DNA of 27,074 bases from Christensenella sp. UBA1262 (GTDB taxonomy: Bacteria; Bacillota; Clostridia; Christensenellales; CAG-917), in NCBI GenBank assembly GCA_002308215.1, contig DBVO01000016.1, forward strand, positions 14,333-41,406, given 5' to 3'. Below the pieces are notes generated by a model, which saw only the letters and a program-made list of their open reading frames with translations, was not told the origin of the DNA and searched no databases. Below, piece by piece: positions 1 to 8,173 of this stretch. Position 1 is the first letter of the stretch, and the number at the start of each line of letters is the position of its first letter. Position numbers and translations under genes: made by a program.

Positions 1-312
1 ATTGCTAAAAACGTTACGCTTAATGAGATAAATCGTAGAAAGCGAGAGCAAACGTCAGCCTTTGATGATGACATGTCTCAATATGGCTCGTACAAGATGA
101 ATGAGGAGGGCTCGCCAATCATTGCTGTAATGAACAAAGTGCTTGGCGATGAGGAAAGACAAATCGTTACCTTGCACGTAATCGCCGGATTCAAACATCG
201 TGAGATTGCGGAGATGATGAATAAACCGTTAGGAACAGTTCTGTGGGCATACAACAATGCGCTTGCAAAGATGAAGAAACAATTAGAAAAGGAGGCGCTC
301 GATGAAGATTAA
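1..312 (+). CDS. ECF-type RNA polymerase sigma factor, C-terminal part (5' end outside window)
   Basis: The reading frame is open from base 1 to the TAA at 310-312, so the gene begins left of the window and the first ATG inside it (73) is not necessarily its start. The visible 103 residues end in a sigma region 4: an LGDEERQIVTLHVIAGF helix, a helix-turn-helix around REIAEMMNKPLGTV, and a basic tail (ALAKMKKQLEKEA). This matches the family pattern of ECF sigma factors, in which region 4 recognises the -35 element and the GTV turn precedes the recognition helix. The stop overlaps the start of the next gene by 11 bases. That overlap, with a membrane protein carrying an RsgI-like domain downstream, is the usual sigma/anti-sigma arrangement. 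Regions 1-2 cannot be seen, so the subfamily (ECF or SigI-like) is not settled. Confidence 0.8.
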   Translation: MAKNVTLNEINRRKREQTSAFDDDMSQYGSYKMNEEGSPIIAVMNKVLGDEERQIVTLHVIAGFKHREIAEMMNKPLGTVLWAYNNALAKMKKQLEKEALDED

Positions 313-967
313 AGATATAGAAAAGAATCTCAAAAAAGAAAGCGAGCAGGTACCAGTACCTGATGTTTTAGCGCGCGCGAAACGAGCACCTATTAATCGT
401 CTCCTTTCTGACCCAGTACATGCATTCCAACGCAAGATGGTTATGCGTATCTTGATGTTCGCGTTTGTAATAGCTTTGGTTGTAGTTGTTGGATTTGCAG
501 CTATTTGGCTTATGCCTAACACAGCGAGTGAAGAAGAATATGGTTATGTAAGGATAACCGTTAACGATTCAGACATATATGGTTTCGTCGTAAACAAGGC
601 AGGAACAGTTAGCGCATCCATAACAGAAATGGAAGCTGGACTTGATGCTTTTGTACGCAATGCAGATGTGCGTGGCAAATCCATCATAGATGCAATAAAT
701 GCACTTTATAATGCTGTTTTGAATGATAATGTTGTGGTTTCTGCTCAATTCGACAATTATAATACTGCGAATATGATAGCCACAAAAGCTGTTGGCGCAA
801 TCGAAACACAAGATACTGAAGTACATGTTGAAACACTAATTTGTGACCTTGAAACAAAAGTAAAACTTGTTGATTATATGGCATCACATGGCAGAGCAGC
901 AAGTGTTAATTATACAGCACTTGAACTTGCTAAGAGGTACGCATCTCTAGCTGCGGCTTCTTTATAA
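302..967 (+). CDS. Single-pass membrane protein, probable anti-sigma factor with RsgI-like extracytoplasmic domain
   Basis: This 221-residue protein starts at an ATG seven bases after a perfect AGGAGG (289-294) that lies inside the sigma gene, so the two are probably translationally coupled. Residues 1-45 are basic and cytoplasmic, 46-71 form one transmembrane helix, and the rest is extracytoplasmic. Residues about 82-135 resemble the juxtamembrane domain of RsgI anti-sigma-I factors: a YVRITVN strand, a VNKAGTV turn and an ADVRGKSIIDAI helix start. In RsgI proteins this domain self-cleaves at an Asn-Pro bond; here the matching place reads Asn88-Asp89, so the Pro is absent. By position and topology it most likely holds the upstream sigma factor at the membrane. 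The anti-sigma role is inferred; the N-terminal domain is too short to recognise with certainty. Confidence 0.6.
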   Translation: MKIKDIEKNLKKESEQVPVPDVLARAKRAPINRLLSDPVHAFQRKMVMRILMFAFVIALVVVVGFAAIWLMPNTASEEEYGYVRITVNDSDIYGFVVNKAGTVSASITEMEAGLDAFVRNADVRGKSIIDAINALYNAVLNDNVVVSAQFDNYNTANMIATKAVGAIETQDTEVHVETLICDLETKVKLVDYMASHGRAASVNYTALELAKRYASLAAASL

Positions 968-991
968 CAAATAAAAATAAATATATTTTTG

Positions 992-997
992 TATAAT
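992..997 (+). promoter_or_regulatory. Possible -10 element for the GLUG/InlB lipoprotein gene
   Basis: A perfect TATAAT preceded by TTG lies 32 bases upstream of the ATG at 1030, in an A/T-rich gap. No good -35 hexamer sits 16-18 bases upstream, so this may be a weak promoter or one read by an alternative sigma factor such as the one encoded just upstream. A GGATAAGG stretch before the ATG is a modest ribosome site. Confidence 0.4.
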
Positions 998-1029
998 TTA
1001 TATAGAAAAAAACGGATAAGGCATAGATT

Positions 1030-3510
1030 ATGAAAAAACTTTTTCCTAAAATTCTGGTTATTTGTATGTTAGTGCTACTGTTGATAGCAGTAGTGGCTTG
1101 CAACAAAAAAACGCCAGAGCCAACTGAAGAAGATACACCTCAAGAGTATGAGGTTGCGACTTACACAGTCACATTTGTTTCCAATGGTATCGTTGACTTC
1201 TCAAGTTTCAACCTTAAAGATGTAGAGGCGGGTTCTCGTATCTCTGCACCTAAGAATTCAGATGGTACACAAGCTATCCCTACAAAGGTTGGTTATACTT
1301 TTACATATTGGTCAGCAGATGGAAGCACCGCATTTGATTTTGTAACAGAGAGAATCAATAGTGATCTTACATTGACCGCTGTATATCTTCCAAATGAATA
1401 TATCCATGAAGTAGATATTACGGCAAAACTTGTTCAAAGCACAGACCTTGATGGGAACAAGACATATTCTATAGAGTCAGGAGCATATGCTGGCGGTTCA
1501 ATGCCTGCAGGAGCAGAGTTGAAGTCAACATATAATTCAAACGTAGGAGCATTAGCGGTTCCTACTACTTCAGATGCTGCAGATAGATTCATGTACTGGT
1601 ATTATATTGATGATGATGGTATGCCAGTTCAATTCTCAAATGTAGCAGCACAATCATCAGAGGGCGTACAAACAGTTACACAACTTGTGAATTATAAATT
1701 CACACATTCGCTTAAATTATATGCAATGTGGTATTCATTACAAGCAAAGGTAAATGTTGTATACAATGATTCTTTGTCCGATGATACATATGGCTCACAA
1801 GAATATCAACAATCTGATTATGTGCTCGATACTGATGCCCCTAACATGAATGAAAGAAAAGAAGGGTATCAATTTAATAAATGGTATTACAAGAAAGTTG
1901 TAGATGGAAAAGAAGAAAAAGTTGATTTTGTATTTGATACTTTGTCAACAGGTCCTGATCCAACATCACTTACAGTAGCAGCTGGCATTGAAAGCGTATT
2001 TGAAAGCGGCACACTTAATCTATATGCAGAATGGAAGCCATTAGTTTCTATTGCAAGCATCGCCGATTATGAGACAAAGCTTTATAATGTTTTGCATGGC
2101 GACAATTCATCTGAAGATGAAAAACAAGCATTACTAAAAGCTGTTATTAAGGTAGCAGGCACACTTGATTTTGGAACAACAGAATATAAACCATTATTTG
2201 ATGCTACACATGTGTTTGTAGGCGAAATTGATGGTGGTCTTTATGACGATGACGGAAATTTCACAGGAAAAGCTACATTAACTGGTGGTTTGTTTGGTGA
2301 TGGCATAAGCGCTTCAGTGTTTGGATTCGTTGGTGGTACAATCAAGAACCTTGATTTTTCAGATATTGGGCTTAAGTTTGCAGTACCAGAAAGAGATGGA
2401 ACAACATTTACAGCTGGCGCAATTGCAGGTGATAGCAGCGCTATAATTGATAACTGCGATGTAACATTCAGCGCACTTTCAATTAATATTGATGGTGCAA
2501 GTGTAGCAGGTGGTTATTTGCAAGATGGACTTGCTAGTGTTGTGTTGGGCGGTCTTGTAGCAAGAAACATTGGTGGCGAGATCAAGAATAGTTCAGTGAC
2601 AATTAGCGCAAGTGCACTTCTTGAAAACCTCGTCTTTGGTGCCGTTGCAGGCGAGAATAAGTCAGCAGGTAAGATTGAAAACGTTCAAATTAACCTTGCT
2701 ATCTCAGATGTTAAATGCGTAGACAATAATAAAGCAGCAGATGGACTCCCAGGTTTGAAACTGGGTGGCGTTGCTGGCGGAAATAGCGGAATCGTAACAA
2801 AAGCTGTAGCAAGTGTCAATGTTGCTTCAGTAGAAAGCCTTAAAGGCTTTGAGTTTGGCGGTATTGTGGCTTCAAACACTGGTGGCGTAACATTGAGTGA
2901 AGCGACAGTAACTATTGCGTCATCTTCCGCACCAGCGCTTGTAGGCGCATACGCGAACGTAGGCGGCATATTAGGAAATAGTGAAGGATATTTGCAAAGC
3001 AGTTTTGCTAGTGTTCAAATCTTTGTATCTGGACAATCTGCGGCAGATGAACTTGCAGTTGGCGGTTTAGTTGGTAACAATTATTCTACTAAGACAGACT
3101 ATAGCACAGGCGACAAAGCAATGGGAACTATAACTCAATCTTATGCAACAGGCAATATTTCTGTAACAGGGAATAACGCAATTGCATATGTTGGTGGCCT
3201 TGCAGGCAAGAACAACAAATCCAATATATCAGCTGATTTCGCTATAGTTGATATTGCAGTTCAAAATGAAGGTACAAACAATATTGGTAAGTTGTTTGGT
3301 TATATGGGAACAGCTCAACTTAAATCTGCTTGGTTTGCAAATGAGACTACACTTACAGCAAACGGCGAAGCAGCAGATGGTTTGGTAGTAGGTACAGCCA
3401 CAGATCAAGCTAATTTTGAAAGTGAAGAGTTTGTGATTGGCACATCTTCAACAATTAAATTTGATAGTACACTTTGGGAAATTGTAAGTGGTCTCCCATC
3501 TCATAAATAA
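1030..3510 (+). CDS. Large secreted lipoprotein with InlB-type repeats and GLUG-like repeat domain
   Basis: The 826-residue protein opens with a lipoprotein signal (MKKLFPK, hydrophobic 8-22, lipobox VVAC with Cys24), so the mature protein should be anchored by a lipidated cysteine on the outer face of the membrane. After a short acidic linker come about three Listeria-Bacteroides (InlB B-type) repeats, near residues 45-119, 165-235 and 240-337; they end in LTAVY, LYAMW and LYAEW and hold GYTFTYW- and GYQFNKW-type cores. From about residue 375 a GLUG-type beta region begins (FVGEIDGG), followed by a ladder of at least eight Gly-rich turns: GAIAGDS, GGLVARN, GAVAGEN, GGVAGGN, GGIVASN, GGILGNS, GGLVGNN, GGLAGKN. 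Such domains are common in adhesin-like surface proteins of gut Firmicutes and Bacteroidota. No cell-wall sorting motif or catalytic residues were recognised. A surface binding role is likely; the ligand is unknown. Confidence 0.85.
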   Translation: MKKLFPKILVICMLVLLLIAVVACNKKTPEPTEEDTPQEYEVATYTVTFVSNGIVDFSSFNLKDVEAGSRISAPKNSDGTQAIPTKVGYTFTYWSADGSTAFDFVTERINSDLTLTAVYLPNEYIHEVDITAKLVQSTDLDGNKTYSIESGAYAGGSMPAGAELKSTYNSNVGALAVPTTSDAADRFMYWYYIDDDGMPVQFSNVAAQSSEGVQTVTQLVNYKFTHSLKLYAMWYSLQAKVNVVYNDSLSDDTYGSQEYQQSDYVLDTDAPNMNERKEGYQFNKWYYKKVVDGKEEKVDFVFDTLSTGPDPTSLTVAAGIESVFESGTLNLYAEWKPLVSIASIADYETKLYNVLHGDNSSEDEKQALLKAVIKVAGTLDFGTTEYKPLFDATHVFVGEIDGGLYDDDGNFTGKATLTGGLFGDGISASVFGFVGGTIKNLDFSDIGLKFAVPERDGTTFTAGAIAGDSSAIIDNCDVTFSALSINIDGASVAGGYLQDGLASVVLGGLVARNIGGEIKNSSVTISASALLENLVFGAVAGENKSAGKIENVQINLAISDVKCVDNNKAADGLPGLKLGGVAGGNSGIVTKAVASVNVASVESLKGFEFGGIVASNTGGVTLSEATVTIASSSAPALVGAYANVGGILGNSEGYLQSSFASVQIFVSGQSAADELAVGGLVGNNYSTKTDYSTGDKAMGTITQSYATGNISVTGNNAIAYVGGLAGKNNKSNISADFAIVDIAVQNEGTNNIGKLFGYMGTAQLKSAWFANETTLTANGEAADGLVVGTATDQANFESEEFVIGTSSTIKFDSTLWEIVSGLPSHK

Positions 3511-3530
3511 TTACAGCTTAATAAAATAAA

Positions 3531-3556
3531 GGCCTTCTCTTTGAGAAGGTCTTTTA
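3531..3556. terminator. Rho-independent terminator, probably bidirectional
   Basis: A 9-bp stem (GGCCTTCTC at 3531-3539 with GAGAAGGTC at 3543-3551, one G-U pair) closes on a 3-base TTT loop. It is followed on the plus strand by CTTTTATTT, and on the minus strand the opposite flank gives TTTATTTTAT. It ends the lipoprotein gene and may back up termination of the converging PFOR gene. Confidence 0.85.
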
Positions 3557-3566
3557 TTTAAAGGTT

Positions 3567-3590
3567 AAAAAAATCCGCCCCCGAAGGGAC
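3567..3590 (-). terminator. PFOR gene terminator with UUCG tetraloop
   Basis: Read on the minus strand, GTCCC-TTCG-GGGGC forms a 5-bp stem capped by the very stable UUCG tetraloop with a C-G closing pair, followed by a run of seven T. It lies 20 bases beyond the PFOR stop codon. The stem is short, so the neighbouring bidirectional hairpin may do part of the work. Confidence 0.65.
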
Positions 3591-3610
3591 CGATATTTTT
3601 TGTTGTTCAA

Positions 3611-6600
3611 TTAGTCAACATAGCTTTCTGCTTTCTTAAGATAGTAAGCACGTTTCTTTGCTGCATCTTCTTCGTTCTTTGCGAACAATGATTTTGCTGC
3701 GTCTGGGTTCATCTTAGCAAGTGAAGCATAACGTGTTTCATTCATAAGGAATGCTTGGTAATCTTCTGTTGGCTCTTTGCTATCAATTGTAAGTGGGGAC
3801 TTGCCGCTTCCAACGAGTTCTGGGTTGTAGCGGAAGAGTTGCCAATAACCACAATCAACTGCTCTCTTCATTTCGTTTTGAGAGTTGTCCATACCACCTT
3901 TGATACCATGGTTGATACATGGAGCGTATGCGATAACGATTGATGGTCCATGATATGCTTCTGCTTCGCTCATTGCCTTAACAACTTGGTTCATATCTGC
4001 GCCCATAGAAACTTGTGCGACATATACATAACCATAGTCCATAGCAAGAAGTGCAAGGTCTTTCTTCTTTGTGCGCTTACCAGTTGCTGCGAACTTAGCA
4101 ATAGCACCAGTTGGAGTTGACTTGGAAGCTTGTCCACCTGTGTTGGAGTAGACTTCTGTATCAAGGACAAGGATGTTAACATCTTCGCCAGAAGCGAGAA
4201 CGTGGTCAACACCATTGTAACCAATATCATATGCCCAGCCGTCACCACCGACGATCCAAATGGATTTCTTGATGAGGCAATCTTCTGCTGCATCAAGTCT
4301 ATCAAGGAGTTCAAGTGCTGAACCGCTTGCTTTCTTCTTTTCTGCAGGGAGAAGCGCAACGATTTGATCTCTTGCTGCTTCGGATGCTGCTGCATCATCT
4401 TTACCATCGAGCCATGCATTGAGTGCGCCCTTGAACTCATCAGAGATGCCTTCAAGGTCTAAGATATTGCGTACGCAACCTGCAAGAACGTTTCTTCTTG
4501 TTTCATATGCAAGGTTCATGCCGTAACCGAATTCAGCGTTATCTTCGAAGAGTGAGTTTGCCCATGCTGGTCCGCGACCCTTATCGTTCTTTGTATATGG
4601 AACTGTAGGAGCGCTGCCGCCATAGATTGATGAGCATCCTGTTGCGTTTGCGATAAGCATTCTATCACCAAAGAGTTGAGTGATAAGTTTGACATATGGT
4701 GTTTCACCGCAGCCTGCGCATGCGCCAGAGAATTCGAAGAGAGGTTTCTTGAATTGGCTGTTCTTAACGTTAACTGACTTAATAGGTGCTGATGTTTCTT
4801 TGAGACCATCTGCATAGTTCCAGTTATCTGCATCTCTTGCGATTGAATCATCAAGTGGAATCATTGTGAGAGCCTTTTCTTTTGCTGGGCAGACAGCAAC
4901 GCAGTTGGAGCAGCCTGTGCAATCGTATGGGCTAACTTGGATTCTGAATTCATAACCTTTAACACCAATTGCTGGTTTTGTTACGAAGCTTGCTGGTTTG
5001 TCAGCAAGTTCTTCTGCTGTAGCAAGTGATGGACGGATAGCTGCATGTGGGCAGACGAGTGAGCAGCGGTTGCATTGGATACATTTATCTGGATCCCATG
5101 CTGGAACCAAAACTGCAATACCACGTTTTTCAAACTTGGTTGTGCCTGTTGGAACTGAACCATCTGGGTTAAATGCAGAGACAGGGAGCTTGTCGCCTTC
5201 TTGAGCTGTGATTGGAGCAATGAATTTTTGGAAGTATTCGTCTTGTGCGACCTTAAGTGGTGCAGCACCTGTTGTAGTTGTTGCCCAGCTTTCTGGATAT
5301 TTAACTTCCTTAAGACCTGCGATTGCGTTATCAACGCAAGCAAAGTTCATTGCGACGACAGCATCACCTTTCTTACCGTATGTAACTTTGATCTTTTCCT
5401 TCATGTACTTTTCTGCATCTTCGTAAGGGATGATGTTTGCGAGTTTGAAGAATGCTGCTTGCATAACGGTGTTAACGCCTTTCTTTGTGCCAAGTTCTGT
5501 AACAACTTTGAGACCATCAAGTGTGTAGAATTTGATATGCTTTCTAGCAATCATGTTCTTCATAGAAGCAGGAAGTTTTGTATCCATTTCTTCTGGTGCC
5601 CATTGAGAGTTCAAAAGGAATGTGCCGCCTTCTTTAAGGTCTGTAAGCATGTCATAACGAAGAACATATGATTCATTGTGGCAAGCGACAAAGTCTGCTT
5701 GGTCGATGAGGTATGTGCTTCTGATTGGCTTGTCTGAGAAGCGGAGGTGTGAAATTGTGATACCACCAGACTTCTTGGAGTCATATGCGAAATATGCTTG
5801 AGCATATTTATCTGTGTGGTCACCGATAATTTTGATTGAGTTCTTGTTAGCACCGACTGTACCATCAGAGCCAAGACCGAAGAACTTGCAGGATACTGTT
5901 GAAGCATCTGCTGCGTCAATCTTTTCGTCAACTGCGAGAGAATGGAATGTAACGTCATCGTTGATACCGACTGTGAAACGATCTTTCTTTTCGCCATTCA
6001 TATTCTTGTAGATTGCATTGACCATTGAAGGATTGAATTCCTTGCTGCCGATACCATAACGTCCGCAGAGGACTTCTTTTCTTACGCCAAATTCATTGAG
6101 AGCTGAAACAACATCCAAATAGAGTGGTTCACCTTGTGCACCTGGCTCTTTTGTTCTGTCCATAACTGTGATTGTTTTGACAGATGCTGGGATTGCTTTG
6201 ATGAGTGCTTCTGCTGGGAATGGACGGAACAAGCGGACTTTTACGAGACCGACTTTTTCGCCACGTGCATTCAAATAATCAACTGTTTCTTCAACTGCTT
6301 CTGCACCAGAACCCATGATAACGATAACTCTGTCTGCATCTGGAGCACCATAGTAATCAACAAGGTGATACTTTCTGCCTGTGAGAGCGGATACTTTATC
6401 CATTTGTGCTTGCACAATAGCAGGAACAGCATTATAGAACTTGTTGGATGCTTCTCTGTTTTGGAAGTAAATATCTGGGTTTTGAGCTGTACCAGAGAGA
6501 TGTGGATGTTCTGGGTTCAAAGCTCTTGCTCTGAATTCGTCAACTTTCTTGAAGTTAACAAGTTCTTTGATTTCATCATATTCGATCGCATCAATCTTGC

Positions 6601-7135
6601 TGACTTCGTGGGATGTTCTAAAGCCATCGAAGAAGCTGAGGAATGGAACGCTTGATTCAAGAGTTGAAAGGTGAGCAACAAGGCTCAAGTCCATAACTTC
6701 TTGAACACTGTTTGAAGCGAGCATTGCAAAACCTGTTTGGCGGCATGCCATAACGTCTGAATGGTCACCAAAAATGTTAAGTGCGTGACCAGCAATGCTT
6801 CTTGCTGATACGTGGAAGACAGATGGCAAAAGTTCGCCAGCGATCTTGTACATATTAGGAATCATAAGAAGCAAGCCTTGTGATGCCGTGAAAGTGCTTG
6901 TGAGTGCACCAGCTGCAAGTGAGCCATGAACTGCACCAGCAGCACCAGCTTCGGATTGCATTTCAGCAATTTTAAGTACGTTGCCGAAGATGTTCTTTCT
7001 GCCTTGACCTGCCCAGTCATCGCAGTTTTCCGCCATAGGAGATGACGGTGTGATAGGATAGATTGCCGCAACGTCTGAGAACGCATAAGCGATATGTGCC
7101 GCAGCGGTATTGCCATCAATGGTCATTTTTTTCAT
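3611..7135 (-). CDS. nifJ: Pyruvate:ferredoxin (flavodoxin) oxidoreductase, single-chain
   Basis: PFOR oxidises pyruvate with coenzyme A to acetyl-CoA and CO2, passing electrons to ferredoxin; it is a core cytoplasmic enzyme of fermenting anaerobes. The 1174 residues match the full family length (about 1170-1190). In order: the pyrimidine-binding domain with the YPITPSSPM motif (26-34), a transketolase-like domain, the gamma domain, and a two-cluster ferredoxin domain with Cys685/688/691/695 (CIQCNRC) and Cys739/742/745/749 (CTGCSNC). The C-terminal thiamine-diphosphate domain shows CAGCGE and ATGCSS cysteines for the proximal cluster, GDGWAYDIGY, and LDTEVYSNTGGQ. The last Cys ligand is in APCINHG near the C-terminus. 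The start chosen is ATG at 7135, 11 bases after GGAGG (7147-7151); an in-frame TTG at 7153 overlaps that site and is unlikely. It is monocistronic, with its own promoter and terminator. Confidence 0.98.
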   Translation of the reverse strand: MKKMTIDGNTAAAHIAYAFSDVAAIYPITPSSPMAENCDDWAGQGRKNIFGNVLKIAEMQSEAGAAGAVHGSLAAGALTSTFTASQGLLLMIPNMYKIAGELLPSVFHVSARSIAGHALNIFGDHSDVMACRQTGFAMLASNSVQEVMDLSLVAHLSTLESSVPFLSFFDGFRTSHEVSKIDAIEYDEIKELVNFKKVDEFRARALNPEHPHLSGTAQNPDIYFQNREASNKFYNAVPAIVQAQMDKVSALTGRKYHLVDYYGAPDADRVIVIMGSGAEAVEETVDYLNARGEKVGLVKVRLFRPFPAEALIKAIPASVKTITVMDRTKEPGAQGEPLYLDVVSALNEFGVRKEVLCGRYGIGSKEFNPSMVNAIYKNMNGEKKDRFTVGINDDVTFHSLAVDEKIDAADASTVSCKFFGLGSDGTVGANKNSIKIIGDHTDKYAQAYFAYDSKKSGGITISHLRFSDKPIRSTYLIDQADFVACHNESYVLRYDMLTDLKEGGTFLLNSQWAPEEMDTKLPASMKNMIARKHIKFYTLDGLKVVTELGTKKGVNTVMQAAFFKLANIIPYEDAEKYMKEKIKVTYGKKGDAVVAMNFACVDNAIAGLKEVKYPESWATTTTGAAPLKVAQDEYFQKFIAPITAQEGDKLPVSAFNPDGSVPTGTTKFEKRGIAVLVPAWDPDKCIQCNRCSLVCPHAAIRPSLATAEELADKPASFVTKPAIGVKGYEFRIQVSPYDCTGCSNCVAVCPAKEKALTMIPLDDSIARDADNWNYADGLKETSAPIKSVNVKNSQFKKPLFEFSGACAGCGETPYVKLITQLFGDRMLIANATGCSSIYGGSAPTVPYTKNDKGRGPAWANSLFEDNAEFGYGMNLAYETRRNVLAGCVRNILDLEGISDEFKGALNAWLDGKDDAAASEAARDQIVALLPAEKKKASGSALELLDRLDAAEDCLIKKSIWIVGGDGWAYDIGYNGVDHVLASGEDVNILVLDTEVYSNTGGQASKSTPTGAIAKFAATGKRTKKKDLALLAMDYGYVYVAQVSMGADMNQVVKAMSEAEAYHGPSIVIAYAPCINHGIKGGMDNSQNEMKRAVDCGYWQLFRYNPELVGSGKSPLTIDSKEPTEDYQAFLMNETRYASLAKMNPDAAKSLFAKNEEDAAKKRAYYLKKAESYVD

Positions 7136-7175
7136 ATCGGGAAAAACCTCCAAATAATTATCTACAATTTATTAC

Positions 7176-7192
7176 GTGCGCACGATACGCAC
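7176..7192. repeat. Inverted repeat in the PFOR mRNA leader
   Basis: GTGCG and CGCAC flank a 7-base centre, and GTGCGCAC (7176-7183) is itself palindromic. The element lies just after the predicted PFOR transcription start (about 7198) and upstream of its GGAGG. It could be a small leader hairpin or a repressor site. It does not match the Rex consensus. Confidence 0.4.
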
Positions 7193-7204
7193 ATAGATAC
7201 AATT

Positions 7205-7233
7205 ATTATAGACTTTTTAAAATACTAAGTCAA
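7205..7233 (-). promoter_or_regulatory. Sigma-A type promoter of the PFOR gene
   Basis: On the minus strand, TTGACT (7228-7233) and a perfect TATAAT (7205-7210) are separated by exactly 17 bases. The predicted transcription start is near 7198, giving a leader of about 60 bases. The near-consensus elements fit the high expression expected of PFOR in a fermenting anaerobe. Confidence 0.85.
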
Positions 7234-7246
7234 TAATAAAGCCAGA

Positions 7247-7266
7247 CAAAAAATTACTATTTTTTG
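7247..7266. repeat. A/T-rich perfect palindrome between divergent promoters
   Basis: An 8-4-8 perfect inverted repeat (CAAAAAAT, 4-base centre TACT, ATTTTTTG) is centred about 58 bases upstream of the predicted PFOR start and between the two divergent -35 elements. It could be an activator or repressor site, or an A/T-rich UP element. No protein is assigned. Confidence 0.4.
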
Positions 7267-7304
7267 ATGAATTCCAGCATAATCAAATAATATTCCGCAA
7301 ATAA

Positions 7305-7333
7305 ATGACAAGAAAGACCCTTTGTGATATACT
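7305..7333 (+). promoter_or_regulatory. Extended -10 promoter of the ecfA1 operon, predicted to give a leaderless mRNA
   Basis: ATGACA (7305-7310) and TATACT (7328-7333) are 17 bases apart, and TGA directly before TATACT gives an extended -10. Transcription normally starts about 7 bases after the -10 element, which falls on the A of the ecfA1 ATG at 7340. No Shine-Dalgarno sequence is present before that ATG, in contrast to most neighbouring genes. Confidence 0.75.
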
Positions 7334-7339
7334 ACTCTT

Positions 7340-8173
7340 ATGTCGCAAATTGTTCTCAAAAACGTAAACTATTCATATAATGTCGGAGACGGAAAAGTTA
7401 TTAGAGCTCTGAAAAATTTGTCCTTTTCTATTGAAAAAGGACAATTTGTCACGCTCGCAGGTATGAATGGTAGCGGCAAGTCAACTCTTGCTAAACTTCT
7501 TAATGGTTTGTACTTGCCAACAGACGGCGAAGTGCTTATTGATGATGTAAACACAAAAGATGAGAAGAGCACATTTGAAATTCGCAGAAAAGTGGGTATG
7601 GTTTTCCAAAATCCAGACAATCAAATGGTTGCGACAATAATAGAAGATGATGTGGCTTTTGGCCCAGAGAATATTGGTCTTCCACGTGAAGAAATTATAG
7701 AGCGTGTAGACTATGCACTTAAAGCGGTAGAGATGGATGAGTTCCGTACACGTACAGCCTCTAAACTTAGTGGCGGGCAAAAACAACGTGTTGCTATCGC
7801 AGGCGTGCTCGCTATGCGCCCAGACATATTGATTCTTGATGAAGCAACATCTATGTTGGACCCAAAGGGTAGACGTGAAGTTATGAGATTTGCCAAAGAG
7901 CTCAATGAGCAGGGCATTACAGTTATTAACATCACGCACAATATGGAAGAAGCTACTATTTCTGACCGCGTAATAGTTTTGCGCAAAGGAAGACTTGTTA
8001 TAGATGCGCCACCAAAAGACGCATTTTCTTCAGGTTTAATTGAAGCATGTGGCCTCGTTTTGCCACCTGTTTTACAGCTTGCTTCAGATCTTAATAAAGA
8101 CGGATTTGAACTATCTCAAAGAATTCTCTTTGAAGATGAGTTGGTGGAGGGAATATGTCAGCAATTGAACTGA
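7340..8173 (+). CDS. ecfA1: ECF transporter energy-coupling ATPase EcfA1
   Basis: One of the two ATPases that, with EcfA2 and the membrane protein EcfT, power shared substrate-binding S components for vitamins or metal ions. The 277 residues show a Walker A loop (GMNGSGKST, 41-49), Q-loop Gln90 in VFQNPDNQ, the LSGGQ signature at 143-147, Walker B ILILDE (163-168, catalytic Glu168) and the H-loop His200. The VFQNPDNQ sequence is typical of ECF A proteins. The N-terminus MSQIVLKNVNYSY is the correct family start, yet no ribosome site precedes it (see the promoter entry). It overlaps ecfA2 by 19 bases. No S component is encoded in the window, so the substrate cannot be told. Confidence 0.95.
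   Translation: MSQIVLKNVNYSYNVGDGKVIRALKNLSFSIEKGQFVTLAGMNGSGKSTLAKLLNGLYLPTDGEVLIDDVNTKDEKSTFEIRRKVGMVFQNPDNQMVATIIEDDVAFGPENIGLPREEIIERVDYALKAVEMDEFRTRTASKLSGGQKQRVAIAGVLAMRPDILILDEATSMLDPKGRREVMRFAKELNEQGITVINITHNMEEATISDRVIVLRKGRLVIDAPPKDAFSSGLIEACGLVLPPVLQLASDLNKDGFELSQRILFEDELVEGICQQLN

Noticed and set aside
1030..3510. InlB and GLUG units as DNA-level tandem repeats
   Set aside because: The units match only at protein level; the DNA has diverged, so no recent tandem duplication is evident.
5201..5671. 156-residue Cys/Phe-rich open frame antisense to PFOR, and a similar 173-residue frame at 6134-6655
   Set aside because: Both lie wholly inside the PFOR coding sequence on the other strand, have biased composition (Cys, Phe, Asn) expected from antisense reading, lack ribosome sites and resemble no family.
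7133..7153. TTG at 7153 as the PFOR start
   Set aside because: It overlaps the GGAGG that serves the ATG at 7135, and the extra residues do not occur in the family.
7152..7339. Rex redox-repressor operator near the PFOR promoter
   Set aside because: No TTGTGAAATATTTTCACAA-like site; the palindromes present have different sequences.
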